Notes: a model not told the origin generated them from the sequence alone. DNA of 64,000 bases from Thermocoleostomius sinensis A174 (GCF_026802175.1 NZ_CP113797.1:4007026-4071025); one strand, 5' to 3'. Counted from the stretch's first letter, positions 36,291 through 46,587 are shown. Program-made: numbers and translations.

Positions 36291-37310
36291 ATGCAATTTA
36301 TTGATCAAGCAGAAATTGAGGTGCAGGGCGGTGACGGCGGTGACGGACTGGTTGCTTTCCGGCGCGAAAAATATGTACCCGCGGGTGGGCCGGCTGGCGG
36401 GAATGGTGGACACGGTGGTTCGGTCATTCTGGTGGCTGTCGAGCATTTACAAACATTGCTAGATTTTAGATACGCTCACAAGTTTAAGGCCCAAGATGGA
36501 CAACGGGGCGGCCCTAAAAATATGACGGGGGCTTCGGGGGATGATCTTCGAGTTGAAGTTCCTTGCGGCACGGTTGTTTATGATGCTGAGACGGATGAAG
36601 TGCTGGCCGATTTGACAGCACCGAATCAAGAATTTTGTGTGGCGAAGGGTGGTAAAGGTGGGTTGGGCAATAAGCATTTTCTTAGCAATCACAATCGTGC
36701 CCCAGAACGGGCGTTGCCAGGGCTGCCGGGGGAGGTGCGGCTGATTCGTTTGGAATTGAAACTGTTAGCCGAAGTCGGAATTATTGGCTTGCCGAATGCG
36801 GGTAAATCGACGTTAATTTCGGCATTGTCAGCCGCCCGTCCTAAAATTGCGGATTATCCTTTTACAACGCTTGTGCCCAATTTAGGTGTAGTTCGTAAGC
36901 CCTCAGGCGACGGTACGGTGTTTGCTGATATTCCTGGACTGATTGAGGGAGCGCATTTGGGAACGGGGTTGGGGCATGATTTTCTGCGACACATTGAACG
37001 GACGCGCGTCTTGCTGCATGTGATTGACGCCACTCAAGCCGATCCAATTGCCGCTTACCATACGATTCAAGATGAATTAGCAGCGTATGGACGTGGTCTC
37101 ACCGCTCGTCCCCAAATCCTAGCACTCAATAAAATTGATGCTTTTGCGTCTGAAGAAGAGGTGGCGGCGATCGCTGCTCAATTAGAACAATGCAGCCAGA
37201 TTCCGGTGTTTCTGATTTCAGCCGTCGCAGGAACTGGGCTAGATCCGTTGCTTCAGCAGATTTGGCAGGTCTTAGAAGTAACTGAACCTGTTGTGGAAAG
37301 TTTAGCTTAA
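36291..37310 (+). CDS. obgE: GTPase Obg/CgtA
   Basis: A 339-residue essential GTPase that binds the 50S ribosomal subunit and links ribosome maturation to stress state. Residues 1-158 are the glycine-rich Obg domain ([33 protein letters not shown]). The G domain follows with G1 GLPNAGKST at 166-174, [12 protein letters not shown] for G3 and LNKID for G4. The extra C-terminal OCT domain of some species is absent, as usual in cyanobacteria. It is monocistronic here, though set between GDP-fucose and glycan genes. Confidence 0.96.
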   Translation: MQFIDQAEIEVQGGDGGDGLVAFRREKYVPAGGPAGGNGGHGGSVILVAVEHLQTLLDFRYAHKFKAQDGQRGGPKNMTGASGDDLRVEVPCGTVVYDAETDEVLADLTAPNQEFCVAKGGKGGLGNKHFLSNHNRAPERALPGLPGEVRLIRLELKLLAEVGIIGLPNAGKSTLISALSAARPKIADYPFTTLVPNLGVVRKPSGDGTVFADIPGLIEGAHLGTGLGHDFLRHIERTRVLLHVIDATQADPIAAYHTIQDELAAYGRGLTARPQILALNKIDAFASEEEVAAIAAQLEQCSQIPVFLISAVAGTGLDPLLQQIWQVLEVTEPVVESLA

Positions 37311-37708
37311 TCGTCCTGTATAAGCCTGGTTGATTGAATGCAAGCGGCTATTAACGGCGGGTGAAGCTAGGTACAGTACTCATTCAAAGGCCCCTATAGC
37401 AACCTAAACCAAGCAAACTGATGCAAAGTAGGTGAGGTGACGTTGCTAAAATCTAACGGGATTGCTGACACAGCGTTGCACAAAGAGGAATCGCGAGGAG
37501 CAACGTGATCTGTTTAGAGTGCCACCTGATAAACTGTCACAGCAATGAGGCGCGAGACGCGCAACCGATCTGAGTCTAATGCAGGGTTGAGACTCTAATG
37601 CTTCAACGAGATGTTTGGATTTAATAGCGCTTGTCGCTAAAACACGGGTCACTGTTTGCTAAACTGAGGGACAGTTTTAGGCAAATAGACGTTTCACCCA
37701 TTGCCTCC
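37311..37708. other. Leader region before the large glycan fusion gene
   Basis: About 400 nt without a recognised gene. A small hairpin CGTTGC ... GCAACG occurs around 37472-37505. The next frame is open from a TTG at 37631, but no homology-bearing sequence precedes ATG 37709. Confidence 0.4.
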
Positions 37709-40700
37709 ATGAGTGTCACATCCTCCGGTGCTATCTCGGCATTGTTGACAGGACATTTAGTACCTCCCCGAGTCTTAATCATTGACATGACTCGTATAGG
37801 AGACTATTCAGCAACTGGGCAGATGAAACAGTCTATCTTTGGCCTTCACCCTGCAGAATGCCTACTACAAGTTTACATGGTAGGTGAACGGCAATTTGGG
37901 TTATATTCTCCAGCCTCAGATTCAGCCATCAAACAATATCAAGACTGTGATCAACTGTTAGCAGACTGTATTCAATTCGCACCGGATGTTATTTACTATC
38001 GTCCAGTTGCTGAGCGTCCATTGCTTCACACCTTTGCTGTTGCTGCTATCGCTAAACTAAGTATTCCCACAGTCATTCACATTGTAGATGATTGGCCAGA
38101 ACGGCTGCGGCTTCAGACCCCAAGCCGATATGTCCAGTTAGATCAGTCATTGCGTAGGCTACTTAATGATGCGTTTGCTTGCCTTAGTATTTGTGAGGCT
38201 ATGTCGATTGCTTATCGAGAACGGTATGGTGTTGATTTTATTGCCATTGCTAATTGCATTAAACCTGAAGATTGGCTGCCAACAAATACTCAAATTTCAA
38301 AAAAATTTTCACGGGTGCAACCTTTCACAATTCGCTATGTCGGTAGTTTAGCCGACGATATGACCTGCCAGAGTATTTTGGATGTTGCCGAAGTGATTGC
38401 TGCACTGCAAACAGAATATTCTATAAACTTTGAAATTTACACTACCAACTATTGGAAACAAAAGGCGATTAACACCTTCTCGAATCTACCAGGTGTAAGC
38501 ATTCATGAAGCAGCCTTTTCTACAGTAGCCTATCGCCAGTTGCTCATCACAGCAGACGCTCTGTTGATTGCTTACAATTTTGATCCAGACAGCGTTACTT
38601 ATGTTCGTTATTCGATGGCAAACAAATTTCCGGAATGTTTAGCATCAGGAAATCCTGTTCTGGTTTATGGTCCCATCGATGTAGCACCGATCGCTTATGC
38701 GGCGGAGATTGGTTGTACCCAATTAGTGATTGATCGCGATCCAAACAAGCTTAAAATTGCCATCTGTGCCTTAATAGATGACCCAAATTATGCTAGGGCA
38801 TTGGGACAAGCTGCCCGCGAATATGCTTTCCAACATCATTCGGAATCTGTAGTAGCAAAGCGATTTTACGAAATTCTGTGTCAAGCAGCACAATCAGCTT
38901 TACCCACTCGGCACCAGAGCGTGAGCAATTTAGTAAGTTCTGATCAGCAGTCGATACTGGGTCCTTTCACGCGGGATCAATCAGTTTGTTTAGACGAAAC
39001 TCAATTAGTCGCTGAGCTTTTGTCACATCTGCCTGAACACTCAATCATGTTAGACGTTGGGGCCCATCATGGCTCTGCTCTCCTCTCGTTTGTTGAAAAA
39101 GGATGGCGAGTGTTCGCCTATGAGCCTGATCCGGATAATCGCCAAGTTCTTGAACGACGAATGAACTCCTACACAAATCTGACGATCGACCGCCGAGCCG
39201 TTAGCGATCGAGCAGGAGAAACGGTTTCATTCTATGCTTCACCTGAGAGCACAGGCATCAGCACGCTTTCTCCCTTTCAAGACAGCCATCAGCAGAAATG
39301 CCAGGTTATAACTACAACAGTAGCTGAAATTTGTGCTGAGCATCAGTTGCACCAGATTGATTTTTTAAAGATCGATACAGAAGGACATGACTTGATGGTT
39401 TTAAAAGGAGTCCCTTGGGACAAAATTCATCCTGCTGTGATTGAATGTGAATTTGAAGACCACAAAACTGTTCCTTTGGGATATACCGTTGAAGATTTGG
39501 CTCAATATCTTGTCGATCGCGGTTACACCGTATTAGTCAGCGAATGGCATCCAATCGTTCGATATGGAATTCAGCACGATTGGCATCGCTTGATGTTATA
39601 CCCCTGCCAACTTGCTACTCCTCATGCTTGGGGAAACTTGCTAGCGTTCAAACACACCCCCGACCTAGAACAGGTTGTAGCGCTCACCCAGAAACTCATT
39701 AAAACGAAATCTGAAAAACCAATCACCCAGATTTCTCTAAAACTTTCTAACCAAGCCACGATCGAAGGACATAATGGTATGAACCCATCTCGTCTTCAGG
39801 ACAATCCGCAGCAAGATTCTACAGAATCATTGAATGGAAAGCATTCCTCTCATTCTGAGCTATCCCGACAACAGGAACCCTTCAATCCTCCCAAGTCTGT
39901 GCCTGTATTGCTCAAATTGAATGGGACTCGATTGGCTACTGGCTTGCTTGGACGGGTTGGGCGTTATTACAGCCGTTGGCCTCTCAGCATTGCCCTACTT
40001 GCCATAGGACTGAATACGATTGCCATGTTGGATGATGTCCCGTTTCGTTGGATTTTCTCTAGCGGGGGAACATTTCTTTTGGTGTTTTTGGTTGGACATG
40101 CTGCCTCCAAAGCAGATGTCGCTTTGCAAACGGGCGAACGTGCTCAAGAAACAGTGACGCAATCTCAGGAGATGACTGCACGGTTACAGAAAAAGGCAAC
40201 TTCGGCCTTCAAGCGAGCCACTCAAGCGGGTGAACGGTTAAAACTGACTACTGAGCGCGTTGATCAAGCGATAGCAGAGGCAGTGACGGTTGCAGATCGA
40301 GCAATATCAACCGCCAAATTTGCCACAGAGATGGCGAGCCGTGCCACCGGAAGCGCTCAGTCTGGCGCTCAATCAGCCAATCGCGCTATTGAAATGGCAA
40401 CTGCTTCCTTGGAAACGGCAAAAAACTGTCATGAAATAGCTCAACGATCGCTTAGCTATGCTGAGTCTGCTAGCGCTCAAACAACACAAGCCATTGCAGA
40501 TTTGAAACAGCAAATTGATCAAATGTCAATATTGAATCCAAGCAATACCAGCAATATCAAATTGTTTCAGCCATTCGGACGGCAACTCTCGCAGGAACAC
40601 ATTGAAGTTTTTACTAGCTTCTGGACATCAATGTTGAGATTGCAACTAAACCAACAAGGTTTAGGATATCTAGCGCATCGAATTTGTTTGTCAGAAGATA

Positions 40701-41296
40701 TCTGCACTGGGCGCTTGGCAACAACGGTGCAAGATATGGCACTTCGAGTTTTAGTCGCCCAAAGTCTTCGCACTCCTAACTTGTCAGTTCTAGAAATTGG
40801 TTCTCTATTTGGAATTAACCTTGCCATTATTTATGAAACTTGTCGTGATCATTTTGAGCAAATCCATTTGAGCGCAATCGATCCGTTGGATGGTTATTAC
40901 GATAAAGGCAGAACGGATGTTATTACTCAAGTTCCAGTCACGCGTAAGATTTTTGAACACAATATGCGCCAAATGGATATTGCGCCTCAAGATATTACTC
41001 TGCTTCAAGGTTTAAGTACTGAATCAGTAATTTTAGAAAAAGCAGGATTAAGGCAATACAACTTGCTAATTATTGATGGTGATCATTCCTATGCAGGAGT
41101 CAAATTTGATTTTGATCACTATTTGGCTGCTGTAGATGTAGGGGGGTATATCATCTTTGATGACTATAATTCCGAGGATTGGCCAGAGGTGACGGAATTT
41201 GTTGATAATGAAGTTAAACGGAATTCGAGCGTTGAATTCATAGGCTCAAGTTGGAGAACGGCTGTATTCAAGGTAATTCGTAAAAACCTAGTTTGA
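37709..41296 (+). CDS. Glycosyltransferase-FkbM methyltransferase-membrane-coiled-coil-methyltransferase fusion
   Basis: A protein of about 1195 residues with an unusual domain order. Residues 1-410 resemble a GT-B glycosyltransferase (VIHIVDDWPERLR; IRYVGSLADDMTCQSILDVAEV; FPECLASGNPVLVYGP). Residues 440-640 are an FkbM-type SAM methyltransferase with MLDVGAHHGSALLSF, FAYEPDPDNRQVL and DFLKIDTEGHD. Two hydrophobic stretches at about 755-800 could form a membrane hairpin. Residues 810-940 are an Ala/Thr/Gln-rich heptad region likely to be coiled coil. Residues 1000-1195 are a second, class I (MT24-like) methyltransferase with LEIGSLFGINLAI and LLIIDGDHSYAGVKFDFDHY. The frame is open back to TTG 37631; ATG 37709 is the first good start. 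It probably modifies cell-surface glycan at the membrane. Confidence 0.75.
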   Translation: MSVTSSGAISALLTGHLVPPRVLIIDMTRIGDYSATGQMKQSIFGLHPAECLLQVYMVGERQFGLYSPASDSAIKQYQDCDQLLADCIQFAPDVIYYRPVAERPLLHTFAVAAIAKLSIPTVIHIVDDWPERLRLQTPSRYVQLDQSLRRLLNDAFACLSICEAMSIAYRERYGVDFIAIANCIKPEDWLPTNTQISKKFSRVQPFTIRYVGSLADDMTCQSILDVAEVIAALQTEYSINFEIYTTNYWKQKAINTFSNLPGVSIHEAAFSTVAYRQLLITADALLIAYNFDPDSVTYVRYSMANKFPECLASGNPVLVYGPIDVAPIAYAAEIGCTQLVIDRDPNKLKIAICALIDDPNYARALGQAAREYAFQHHSESVVAKRFYEILCQAAQSALPTRHQSVSNLVSSDQQSILGPFTRDQSVCLDETQLVAELLSHLPEHSIMLDVGAHHGSALLSFVEKGWRVFAYEPDPDNRQVLERRMNSYTNLTIDRRAVSDRAGETVSFYASPESTGISTLSPFQDSHQQKCQVITTTVAEICAEHQLHQIDFLKIDTEGHDLMVLKGVPWDKIHPAVIECEFEDHKTVPLGYTVEDLAQYLVDRGYTVLVSEWHPIVRYGIQHDWHRLMLYPCQLATPHAWGNLLAFKHTPDLEQVVALTQKLIKTKSEKPITQISLKLSNQATIEGHNGMNPSRLQDNPQQDSTESLNGKHSSHSELSRQQEPFNPPKSVPVLLKLNGTRLATGLLGRVGRYYSRWPLSIALLAIGLNTIAMLDDVPFRWIFSSGGTFLLVFLVGHAASKADVALQTGERAQETVTQSQEMTARLQKKATSAFKRATQAGERLKLTTERVDQAIAEAVTVADRAISTAKFATEMASRATGSAQSGAQSANRAIEMATASLETAKNCHEIAQRSLSYAESASAQTTQAIADLKQQIDQMSILNPSNTSNIKLFQPFGRQLSQEHIEVFTSFWTSMLRLQLNQQGLGYLAHRICLSEDICTGRLATTVQDMALRVLVAQSLRTPNLSVLEIGSLFGINLAIIYETCRDHFEQIHLSAIDPLDGYYDKGRTDVITQVPVTRKIFEHNMRQMDIAPQDITLLQGLSTESVILEKAGLRQYNLLIIDGDHSYAGVKFDFDHYLAAVDVGGYIIFDDYNSEDWPEVTEFVDNEVKRNSSVEFIGSSWRTAVFKVIRKNLV

Positions 41297-41389
41297 TACG
41301 CCTGCTGAACTACATGACTCTAAGAAACAAGCTTTTTCAGAGCTTCAAACTACTGCTAAAAGCCTCAGTGAAGATTTAAGAATTTCTAT

Positions 41390-43549
41390 TTAGGCTTTAT
41401 CTAGGCTTTCAATGCTAACCTGAGAGATTGTTTGACAGTGAAAGCTAATATTGGTCAAGATGAGTTCTACTTCGTTAAAGTCATCACTACCAAATTCAAG
41501 GCTAATTCCGTCATGACTGCGTGAAACATTTAACTGGAGTGCAATCTTCTCTGTTCCTGCTTGGCAATGGAAGGTTCGTCTAACGCCTTCAAAAGGATTG
41601 CACCCTCGTGGGTAGAAACCAATCGATAGTTCGCAAGACTTGACCATCAGTAAGCTAATGTCAACCTGAATTAAATCGCCTAGTTCGATCGCTTTGTTGT
41701 AGTGTAGAACGACCCAATCTTTAGCTGAATGGTTGCCGACTACAAAGCCTTTTTGAGTGGGGTAACTTTTTCCTTCAAATTGAATTCCACAAAAAGTAAA
41801 GCCAGATGCTAATTCCTGAGCTAAAACATCAAGTAATTGAGCAAACTCTTCCGCTTTGGGTCGTACTTTAAAATCTTCAGCTAAAACCTGACGGCAGATA
41901 GAGTCACAAATGGTGCGATTATGCAAGATGTAGGATTCTGAGTAGTTTTTCCTTGAGTGTAGCAGTAGAGTAGGCTCAGCCTTCTCCAAATCCCTCTTTG
42001 CACTGTAGTTTAAGATGTAGTTAGTATAGCGAAGATAGGGTGAAATTTCTTGAAAAAGCTGCCACCCCTCAGAGCTAGGATCAACTGGTTGAAATGGTGA
42101 AGATAGATTGGAACCAAATTCGGCAGCAAAGAAGTTTTCTAGCAAGCAATCATAGGCCATGCCACTGTCAATTTTCTCAGTAGTTTCATCTAGGAGAGCC
42201 TGCCACTTTTGGACAAACTCAATGAATCGCCGATCGCCGACCGCATAAATAGCATTGCCATTGATGTGACGGGCATATTTCCGTGCTAGCGTATCTTGTC
42301 CTTTGTACGGGCTACCCAAAATCCAAAACTCTTCAGCCGTTTGCACTAAATCGTAAAGCGCTCCCAGCCAATCGGGACGTAGAGGAACACAGTCTGTTTC
42401 CATAAAGAAGGCATAATGGCAACTATCTTGAAGTGCAAAAATACCTCGAAAGAATTGTTGATTAGGTCCGCTTTTATAACCTTTCTTTCCAACTGGAAGC
42501 GATCGATCGCGAATATAGATATCTTCACCGTCCGGTAATACAAAGAAATAGAATTCTAGCTCTGAAAAACAATTTTGAAGAAGTTCACTAGTTTTAAACT
42601 CCTCAATAATTTCTTGCTTTAATGCTTCATCTTCCACGCCTGTAAACGTAAAAATCAATTTAGGTTTTTTCCGTCCCCGAAGATGAAGAAATGGTGTAAA
42701 GCCTGGAATCTGCCACAATTTAAGATTATTTAAAATTTGCTCGCGTTCTCTCACCTGCGTTGGAATAACTAGTGCCCCCAGTCCTGGTTGATCCAAAACT
42801 TTCCACAAGGGCTTGTATGGCAATATACCTCTCGCATGAAGTTCAGACTTCAAATTGCAATTAATGACTTCCACATCCAAATTTTTCAGGAGAATGTCAT
42901 CTCGCAAGGACTCAAACGAAGTAGGATGGAGATCAAAATTATGAACTTTTGGGTTTGGAATCTGAAACTTGTCTCCAGCTTGCTGATAATCATCAAAGAA
43001 ATAGTTAGGATTTCTTGATGGTGTTTTTTTCATGACAAGCTGTATTCCCTCAGTGTTTTCTGCTTCTGGAATTTGTTCAATATATTGCAGATCAATACCG
43101 AGCAGCGCAACTCGTTGATATCCTAAATAGATGGCATAGCGAACTGAGTAAGAACCAGTTGTCACTTTTGATGGTTGAGCGCTTTGAAAAATCGAACTTT
43201 CGATAAATGGTAAACCGAATTCAGCACCGCGTTTTTGATACCAATACAATAAAAACTGATCTAGAAAAACATAGCGCTTATCTTTGCTTGCATCAGGAAA
43301 AAACTCAAGAAAACGCCCGTCTAAAAACGCTGTTTTCACTTGCCCCTCTTCAACTAGCCGTTTGATAGCTTGGTGATGTGTAGCAATCAGTTCAGAGTCT
43401 AGACAGCAATAATGGGTGGGATACCAGTTAATACGATCCCAATAGCGATAGGCAGCATTCATGCCTAATGTATCAACCTTGTTGAGCGCTGCAAAATCAA
43501 ATCCTCGTAAACTCGGACCATTACCAATGACGATGATTGTTTTTTCCAT
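41390..43549 (-). CDS. Putative two-domain glycosyltransferase (DUF115/sialyltransferase-like N-terminus)
   Basis: A 719-residue protein. Residues 1-230 begin IIVIGNGPSLRGFDF and continue NAAYRYWDRINWYPTHYCC, the pattern of the DUF115/GT42-like group that includes motility-associated factor and sialyltransferase-like proteins; GSYSVRYAIYLGYQRVALLG follows. Residues 290-560 look like a separate GT-A-type domain with FFMETDCVPLRPDW (about 380-395), where ETD may serve as the metal-binding D-x-D. Residues 600-719 are beta-rich and might bind carbohydrate. No signal peptide. It is convergent with the large fusion gene 93 nt away and diverges from the GT2 gene at 43774, so it probably belongs to the same glycan pathway. 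The linkage is unknown. Confidence 0.6.
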   Translation of the reverse strand: MEKTIIVIGNGPSLRGFDFAALNKVDTLGMNAAYRYWDRINWYPTHYCCLDSELIATHHQAIKRLVEEGQVKTAFLDGRFLEFFPDASKDKRYVFLDQFLLYWYQKRGAEFGLPFIESSIFQSAQPSKVTTGSYSVRYAIYLGYQRVALLGIDLQYIEQIPEAENTEGIQLVMKKTPSRNPNYFFDDYQQAGDKFQIPNPKVHNFDLHPTSFESLRDDILLKNLDVEVINCNLKSELHARGILPYKPLWKVLDQPGLGALVIPTQVREREQILNNLKLWQIPGFTPFLHLRGRKKPKLIFTFTGVEDEALKQEIIEEFKTSELLQNCFSELEFYFFVLPDGEDIYIRDRSLPVGKKGYKSGPNQQFFRGIFALQDSCHYAFFMETDCVPLRPDWLGALYDLVQTAEEFWILGSPYKGQDTLARKYARHINGNAIYAVGDRRFIEFVQKWQALLDETTEKIDSGMAYDCLLENFFAAEFGSNLSSPFQPVDPSSEGWQLFQEISPYLRYTNYILNYSAKRDLEKAEPTLLLHSRKNYSESYILHNRTICDSICRQVLAEDFKVRPKAEEFAQLLDVLAQELASGFTFCGIQFEGKSYPTQKGFVVGNHSAKDWVVLHYNKAIELGDLIQVDISLLMVKSCELSIGFYPRGCNPFEGVRRTFHCQAGTEKIALQLNVSRSHDGISLEFGSDDFNEVELILTNISFHCQTISQVSIESLDKA

Positions 43550-43773
43550 GACACCCTTTCTTTAGCTAGTCAATCTTCAATTAGCAAAAATGATGAGAAA
43601 ACTTACATAAAAGCGGCACTCAAAAAATTCTATCCTGATTCATTAACGTATAAAGATTTGATCTGGTAGATAGGAGTGGTAAGGTAGAACTGCACCCGTC
43701 AGTGATATTAGACACAGTTAGAACGGATAAGAACCAGTTATTGACCTGTGTGGTAGAGAAGTGCGAGGTTTAG

Positions 43774-44754
43774 ATGATTCATCCCAGATGTTCTATCATC
43801 ATCCGATGTTATAACGAGGAACAGCATATCGGCCGACTGCTCGACGGCATCCAGCAACAGACGATCGCCCCCGTCGAGATCATCGTAGTAGATTCCGGTT
43901 CTACCGATCGAACCGTGGAGATTGCGCAGCAATATTCGGTAACGCTGGTATCGATTCGCCCAGAAGAGTTTTCCTTTGGGCGATCGCTCAACTTGGGATG
44001 TCAAGCGGCTTCGGCTGAGTTGATTGTAATCGCCAGTGCTCATGTGTACCCTGTCTATCGAGACTGGCTAGAGCAACTGCTGAAACCGTTTGCCGATCCA
44101 CAAATGGCGTTAGTATATGGTAAGCAGCGCGGCAATGATGTTACAAAATACTCCGAACACCAAATTTTTGCAACCTGGTTTCCTGATGACTCCAACCTCA
44201 ATCAAACTCATCCGTTCTGCAACAACGCCAATGCAGCAATTCGGCGAAAATTATGGCAGCAACTTCCCTATGATGAATCACTGACAGGCTTGGAAGATTT
44301 AGACTGGGCCAAGCGCGTCATGCAACTGGGGCATCGCATCGCCTATAGTGCTGAAGCGGAAATTATTCATGTGCATGATGAAACACCACGACGCATCTAC
44401 AATCGCTATCGCCGTGAAGCTATTGCTCTCAAGCGCATTTTTCCACAGGAGCATTTTAACGGATGGGATTTTGTGCGACTATTTGTCACTAACACCTTCA
44501 ACGACTACTATCACGCTTTTCACGATCGTGTTTTATTCAAAAACTTTCTTTCCATTCCAGTATTTCGCTTCATGCAGTTTTTAGGAACCTGTCGCGGCTT
44601 TATGCAAAGAGTTCCGGTGACGAGCCAACTGAAACAGACCTTTTACTATCCGAGAGGACTAAAGCGACATGCTCTCTCGCAAACTTCTAATTCACGACGG
44701 GCGATCGATTACACTCAGCGCGAAGAAGTCGTACTTGAGCAAATTCGTCACTAA
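43774..44754 (+). CDS. Glycosyltransferase family 2
   Basis: A 326-residue GT-A glycosyltransferase. The N-terminal nucleotide-sugar-binding signature is IIIRCYNEEQHIGRLLDG at about 7-24 and VVDSGSTDRTVEIA near 39-52. The acceptor-side block TGLEDLDWAKRVMQLGH is the usual ED-x-D-like motif in this branch. The C-terminal part is basic and may lie on the membrane. It probably transfers a sugar to a growing surface polysaccharide. ATG 43774 follows GCGAGG. It is the first gene of a run of codirectional genes (cytidylyltransferase, dehydrogenase, SDR and onward). Confidence 0.88.
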   Translation: MIHPRCSIIIRCYNEEQHIGRLLDGIQQQTIAPVEIIVVDSGSTDRTVEIAQQYSVTLVSIRPEEFSFGRSLNLGCQAASAELIVIASAHVYPVYRDWLEQLLKPFADPQMALVYGKQRGNDVTKYSEHQIFATWFPDDSNLNQTHPFCNNANAAIRRKLWQQLPYDESLTGLEDLDWAKRVMQLGHRIAYSAEAEIIHVHDETPRRIYNRYRREAIALKRIFPQEHFNGWDFVRLFVTNTFNDYYHAFHDRVLFKNFLSIPVFRFMQFLGTCRGFMQRVPVTSQLKQTFYYPRGLKRHALSQTSNSRRAIDYTQREEVVLEQIRH

Positions 44755-44799
44755 CGGTTACTTTACTTTTCTCTTTACCTGTCTATAATTAATTAATTT

Positions 44800-45489
44800 A
44801 TGAATTCATCACCTTCTTCTTTGCAAATTGCTGCGTTTGTTCCTATGCGCCACAACAGCGAACGAGTGGTGGGTAAGAATTATCGCCTGTTTGCGGGTCG
44901 TCCGTTGTATCACCACATCATCACCACCTTGCTCAACTGTCCGCAAATCAGCCTTGTCTGCATTGATACCGACAGCCCCATGATTATGGAAGATGCGGCA
45001 GCACAGTTTCCCAGTGTCAAAGTATTGGAACGTCCAGAGCATTTACGAGATGGAGCCATACCCATGAACGAGGTGTTGCTAAATTCTGTGGCTCAAGTTC
45101 CAGCCGATCTGTATTTACAAACTCATAGCACCAATCCGCTACTGCGAGCAGAAACAATTTCACAGGCAATCGAGCAATTTCTAGGACAGTCTGAGCATGA
45201 CAGCCTATTTGGAGTCACCCAGTTGCAAACCCGCCTCTACGATGCCACTGGCAGAGCCATGAATCACGATCCAGAAGTATTGCTGCGAACACAGGATTTG
45301 ACGCCTGTTTACGAAGAAAACTCTAATCTCTACCTGTTTACAAAGCAGATTCTGCAAGAACGTCGTAATCGAATCGGCTACAAGCCCATGATGTTTGCAA
45401 TCGATCGCCAGGAAGCCTGGGATATTGACGAAGAAATCGATTTCCGTGTGGCGGAATTTCTCTACACCGTGCAACAAACAAGCGCGTGA
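44800..45489 (+). CDS. NeuA-like acylneuraminate cytidylyltransferase
   Basis: A 229-residue nucleotidyltransferase of the CMP-nonulosonate/CMP-Kdo synthetase family. The CTP-binding start AAFVPMRHNSERVVGKNYRLF (about 10-30) replaces the canonical IPAR-S-R-x-KN, with Arg17 and Lys25 kept. LQTHSTNPLLRAETI near 107-121 and the C-terminal AWDIDEEIDFRVAEFL, with its metal-binding acidic residues, are typical. The enzyme should activate an acidic sugar with CTP. No sugar synthase (NeuB) or epimerase (NeuC) is present nearby. It lies 45 nt after the GT2 gene and 41 nt before the dehydrogenase, so it is likely part of one operon. Confidence 0.85.
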   Translation: MNSSPSSLQIAAFVPMRHNSERVVGKNYRLFAGRPLYHHIITTLLNCPQISLVCIDTDSPMIMEDAAAQFPSVKVLERPEHLRDGAIPMNEVLLNSVAQVPADLYLQTHSTNPLLRAETISQAIEQFLGQSEHDSLFGVTQLQTRLYDATGRAMNHDPEVLLRTQDLTPVYEENSNLYLFTKQILQERRNRIGYKPMMFAIDRQEAWDIDEEIDFRVAEFLYTVQQTSA

Positions 45490-45530
45490 CACGGGCGATA
45501 ATGCTTGTAATTTATCAATAGGTTAAATAC

Positions 45531-46493
45531 ATGAACTGGCGAGTTTTAATTACTTGTCCACCTATGATCATGACATTGGATCAGTGTCAGGATCGCCTTG
45601 CGGCCGAAGGGTTGGACGTGGTTGTACCGCAAATTCAGCAGCAGATGAGCGAGTCCGAGCTATGTAACATTATTGCTGACTTTGATGGTGTGATCGCGGG
45701 CGACGATCCGTTTACGGCCAAGGTGCTAGAGATTGGTCGCAAGGGACGCTTGCGGGTGCTGGCTAAGTGGGGCATTGGAGTGGATGCGATTGATTTAGAG
45801 GCAGCCAAGCAACTGGGCATCTATACCTCTAACACCCCCAATGTGTTTGGGGATGAAGTGGCGGATATTGCTCTGGGATATATCATTTTGCTGGCGCGGC
45901 AACTGCACCGCATGGATGCGGCAATTCGGCGCGGCGAGTGGTTGAAGATTCAAGGCACGTCTCTGCGCGGCAAAACGGCTGGGGTGGTTGGTATAGGCAG
46001 CATTGGGAAGGCAATTGTCCGGCGATTGCATACGTTGGGCATGGAGGTGTTGGGGCATGATGTGCACCCGATCGATCCGGCGTTTTGTCAGGAAACCCAT
46101 CTGAAATCTGTGGCGTTAGATCTGCTTTTGCAACAGTCCGACTGTATTGTGCTAGCTTGCAATTTGACGCCGCAAAATTATCATTTATTGAACGATCGGG
46201 CGTTTGCTCAGATGAAAAATGGCGTATGGGTTGTGAACGTGGCACGGGGAGCCTTAATTGATGAGACAGCCCTTGTGACAGCCCTTAAAGATGGCAAGGT
46301 GGGTGCTGCGGCGTTGGATGTGTTTGAGACGGAACCACTACCACTAACTAGCCCCTTACTTCGGTTTGAGCAGGTGATTTTGGGCAGCCATAATAGCTCG
46401 AACACGCGAGAAGCTGTACTACGAGTCAATCAGTTAGCGATCGATCATCTAGTTCGTGATTTGAATCGCGCAGCTAGTAGTCATGAATCGTAG
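45531..46493 (+). CDS. D-2-hydroxyacid dehydrogenase (SerA-like)
   Basis: A 320-residue NAD-dependent dehydrogenase of the D-isomer-specific family. The NAD motif VGIGSIGKAIVRRL lies near 147-160. The catalytic Arg (VNVARGALIDE), Glu (DVFETEPLP) and His (LGSHNSSNT) are all present. No ACT regulatory domain follows, so it is not a normal full-length 3-phosphoglycerate dehydrogenase. Its place between the cytidylyltransferase and the SDR suggests it makes or uses a 2-hydroxy or 2-keto acid for the glycan pathway. The actual substrate is unknown. Confidence 0.88.
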   Translation: MNWRVLITCPPMIMTLDQCQDRLAAEGLDVVVPQIQQQMSESELCNIIADFDGVIAGDDPFTAKVLEIGRKGRLRVLAKWGIGVDAIDLEAAKQLGIYTSNTPNVFGDEVADIALGYIILLARQLHRMDAAIRRGEWLKIQGTSLRGKTAGVVGIGSIGKAIVRRLHTLGMEVLGHDVHPIDPAFCQETHLKSVALDLLLQQSDCIVLACNLTPQNYHLLNDRAFAQMKNGVWVVNVARGALIDETALVTALKDGKVGAAALDVFETEPLPLTSPLLRFEQVILGSHNSSNTREAVLRVNQLAIDHLVRDLNRAASSHES

Positions 46494-46587
46494 AATACAT
46501 CAGCGCAACGCAGTGCATCAATCCCTTGCGCGGCGATGGTTTGGTTAGCCCATCCTGTCAATTACTGGTTCGAGTGACTTAGGAAAA

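Noticed and set aside
37631-37708. TTG-initiated 26-codon N-terminal extension of the large fusion gene
   Set aside because: The extension has no domain similarity and no ribosome binding site, while ATG 37709 leads directly into the glycosyltransferase-like sequence.
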